DNA from: Eubacterium sp.
GTDB lineage: Bacteria > Bacillota > Clostridia > Oscillospirales > Acutalibacteraceae
NCBI GenBank assembly: GCA_029052085.1
Contig: JAIDJS010000027.1
Coordinates: 1-5,880, forward strand
Length of the DNA: 5,880 nucleotides
Reading direction: 5' to 3'
Part shown: positions 5,420 through 5,880 of the stretch, piece by piece
How the letters are laid out: each line of letters opens with the position of its first letter
Numbering within the stretch: the stretch's first letter is position 1
Notes under the pieces: generated by a model
What the model saw: only the letters and a program-made list of their open reading frames with translations
Databases searched by the model: none
What the model was told of the DNA's origin: nothing
Program-made: the position numbers and the translations under genes

Positions 5420-5880
5420 TTACTCTTTAGAATTTATAATTGCAGCATTATATGTATCAAGAGTTAAGCCTAGCAGCTGCATTATTTTCAGCTCATCTAT
5501 TGCATCAAAGAGCGCATTATGCGTTTCAAAATATCCGTAATCATCCGTCAGTAATCTCACAATCGGTTCAACACCGTAATTACGCTTTAATCTTCCTGTT
5601 TTACAACATTCGGCATTTTCGGGAATTTTTGAATTATACTGTTTATATGCAGCAATTTTTATGATATCATACCATTTAAAATCAGCCAATTCACGAAGAT
5701 GACTGTAATCAAAAAAAGCATTATACGCAAAAACGGATTCAATTTTATATGTATCAAAAAAACGAATCAAATCGCGGACTGCATCATCACGATTACATTC
5801 CATAGCCGGCGGATTGCCGTTTATCTGCAATACAGACGAATACATGCCACCGATTAAACATTCCCGTGTAAGAATATAGT
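5420..5880 (-). CDS. DEDDh-type (DnaQ-like) 3'-5' exonuclease, C-terminal part
   Basis: The frame is open to the right edge of the window, so the true start lies outside; an internal ATG at 5845 is not the likely start. The visible 152 residues contain the Exo II motif SVFAYNAFFDYSHLREL (Asn then Asp of N-x-x-F-D) and the Exo III motif ETHNALFDAIDELKIMQLL, with the His and Asp spaced as H-x4-D of the DEDDh class. The Exo I motif (D-x-E-x-T), expected upstream, is not in the window. The protein ends soon after Exo III, as stand-alone exonucleases do. Such enzymes remove nucleotides from 3' ends of DNA or RNA using two metal ions. The conserved-looking NAECCKTGRLKRNYGVEP segment lies between Exo II and Exo III. 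It is the first visible gene of a closely spaced cluster with the kinase and NERD-HRDC genes. The fold call is good, the substrate unknown. Confidence 0.8.
   Translation of the reverse strand, partial: YILTRECLIGGMYSSVLQINGNPPAMECNRDDAVRDLIRFFDTYKIESVFAYNAFFDYSHLRELADFKWYDIIKIAAYKQYNSKIPENAECCKTGRLKRNYGVEPIVRLLTDDYGYFETHNALFDAIDELKIMQLLGLTLDTYNAAIINSKE

Noticed and set aside
5440..5664. Plus-strand 74-aa ORF opposite the exonuclease
   Set aside because: It is antisense to the region bearing the Exo II to Exo III motifs and has no features of its own.
5420..5845. ATG at 5845 as the start of a 141-aa exonuclease
   Set aside because: The frame stays open to the window edge, no ribosome binding site precedes this ATG, and the protein would lack the Exo I motif. 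It is treated as the tail of a longer gene.

Overview
The window is an AT-rich bacterial segment in which every recognisable gene lies on the minus strand. The AT-rich codon use, strong AGGAG-type ribosome binding sites, a TTG start on lepA and the style of the proteins (NERD-HRDC protein, the 'GNSGSGKTT' small kinase, a GPH-type transporter) suggest a Clostridia-class Firmicute, possibly Ruminococcaceae/Oscillospiraceae. That placement is inference from protein style, not a database match.

Layout in the direction of transcription (high to low coordinates). Block A (about 5880 to 3540) is a nucleic-acid/nucleotide cluster: the C-terminal part of a DEDDh (DnaQ-like) 3'-5' exonuclease running in from outside the window, a small ORF of about 40 codons broken by one frameshift, an intact P-loop kinase of 164 aa, an intact NERD-HRDC protein of 332 aa, and a remnant of a second P-loop kinase with a damaged Walker A motif. 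It closes with a strong intrinsic terminator at 3540-3577. Spacing is short throughout (5, 21, 35 and about 25 bases), so this looks like one decaying operon. Block B (about 3461 to 257) is a two-gene operon. A promoter with an extended -10 leads to a GPH/MelB-like MFS transporter with an unusual, highly charged C-terminal extension of about 270 residues. Its stop codon overlaps the start of a lipoprotein gene (TAATG), and the operon ends in a GC-rich hairpin terminator. Block C (265 to 1) is the promoter and first 64 codons of lepA (elongation factor 4), whose -35 box lies in the T-rich tail of the Block B terminator.

The stretch 3356-3740 has no intact gene. It holds the transporter promoter and leader (3356-3461), a featureless AT-rich spacer (about 3462-3539), the terminator, and the kinase remnant. 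I see no tRNA, rRNA, CRISPR array, insertion sequence, attachment site or origin. The items most worth a second look are the transporter with its charged tail coupled to a lipoprotein, and the exonuclease/kinase/NERD-HRDC cluster with its two decayed members. Neither is proven here to be a new system.
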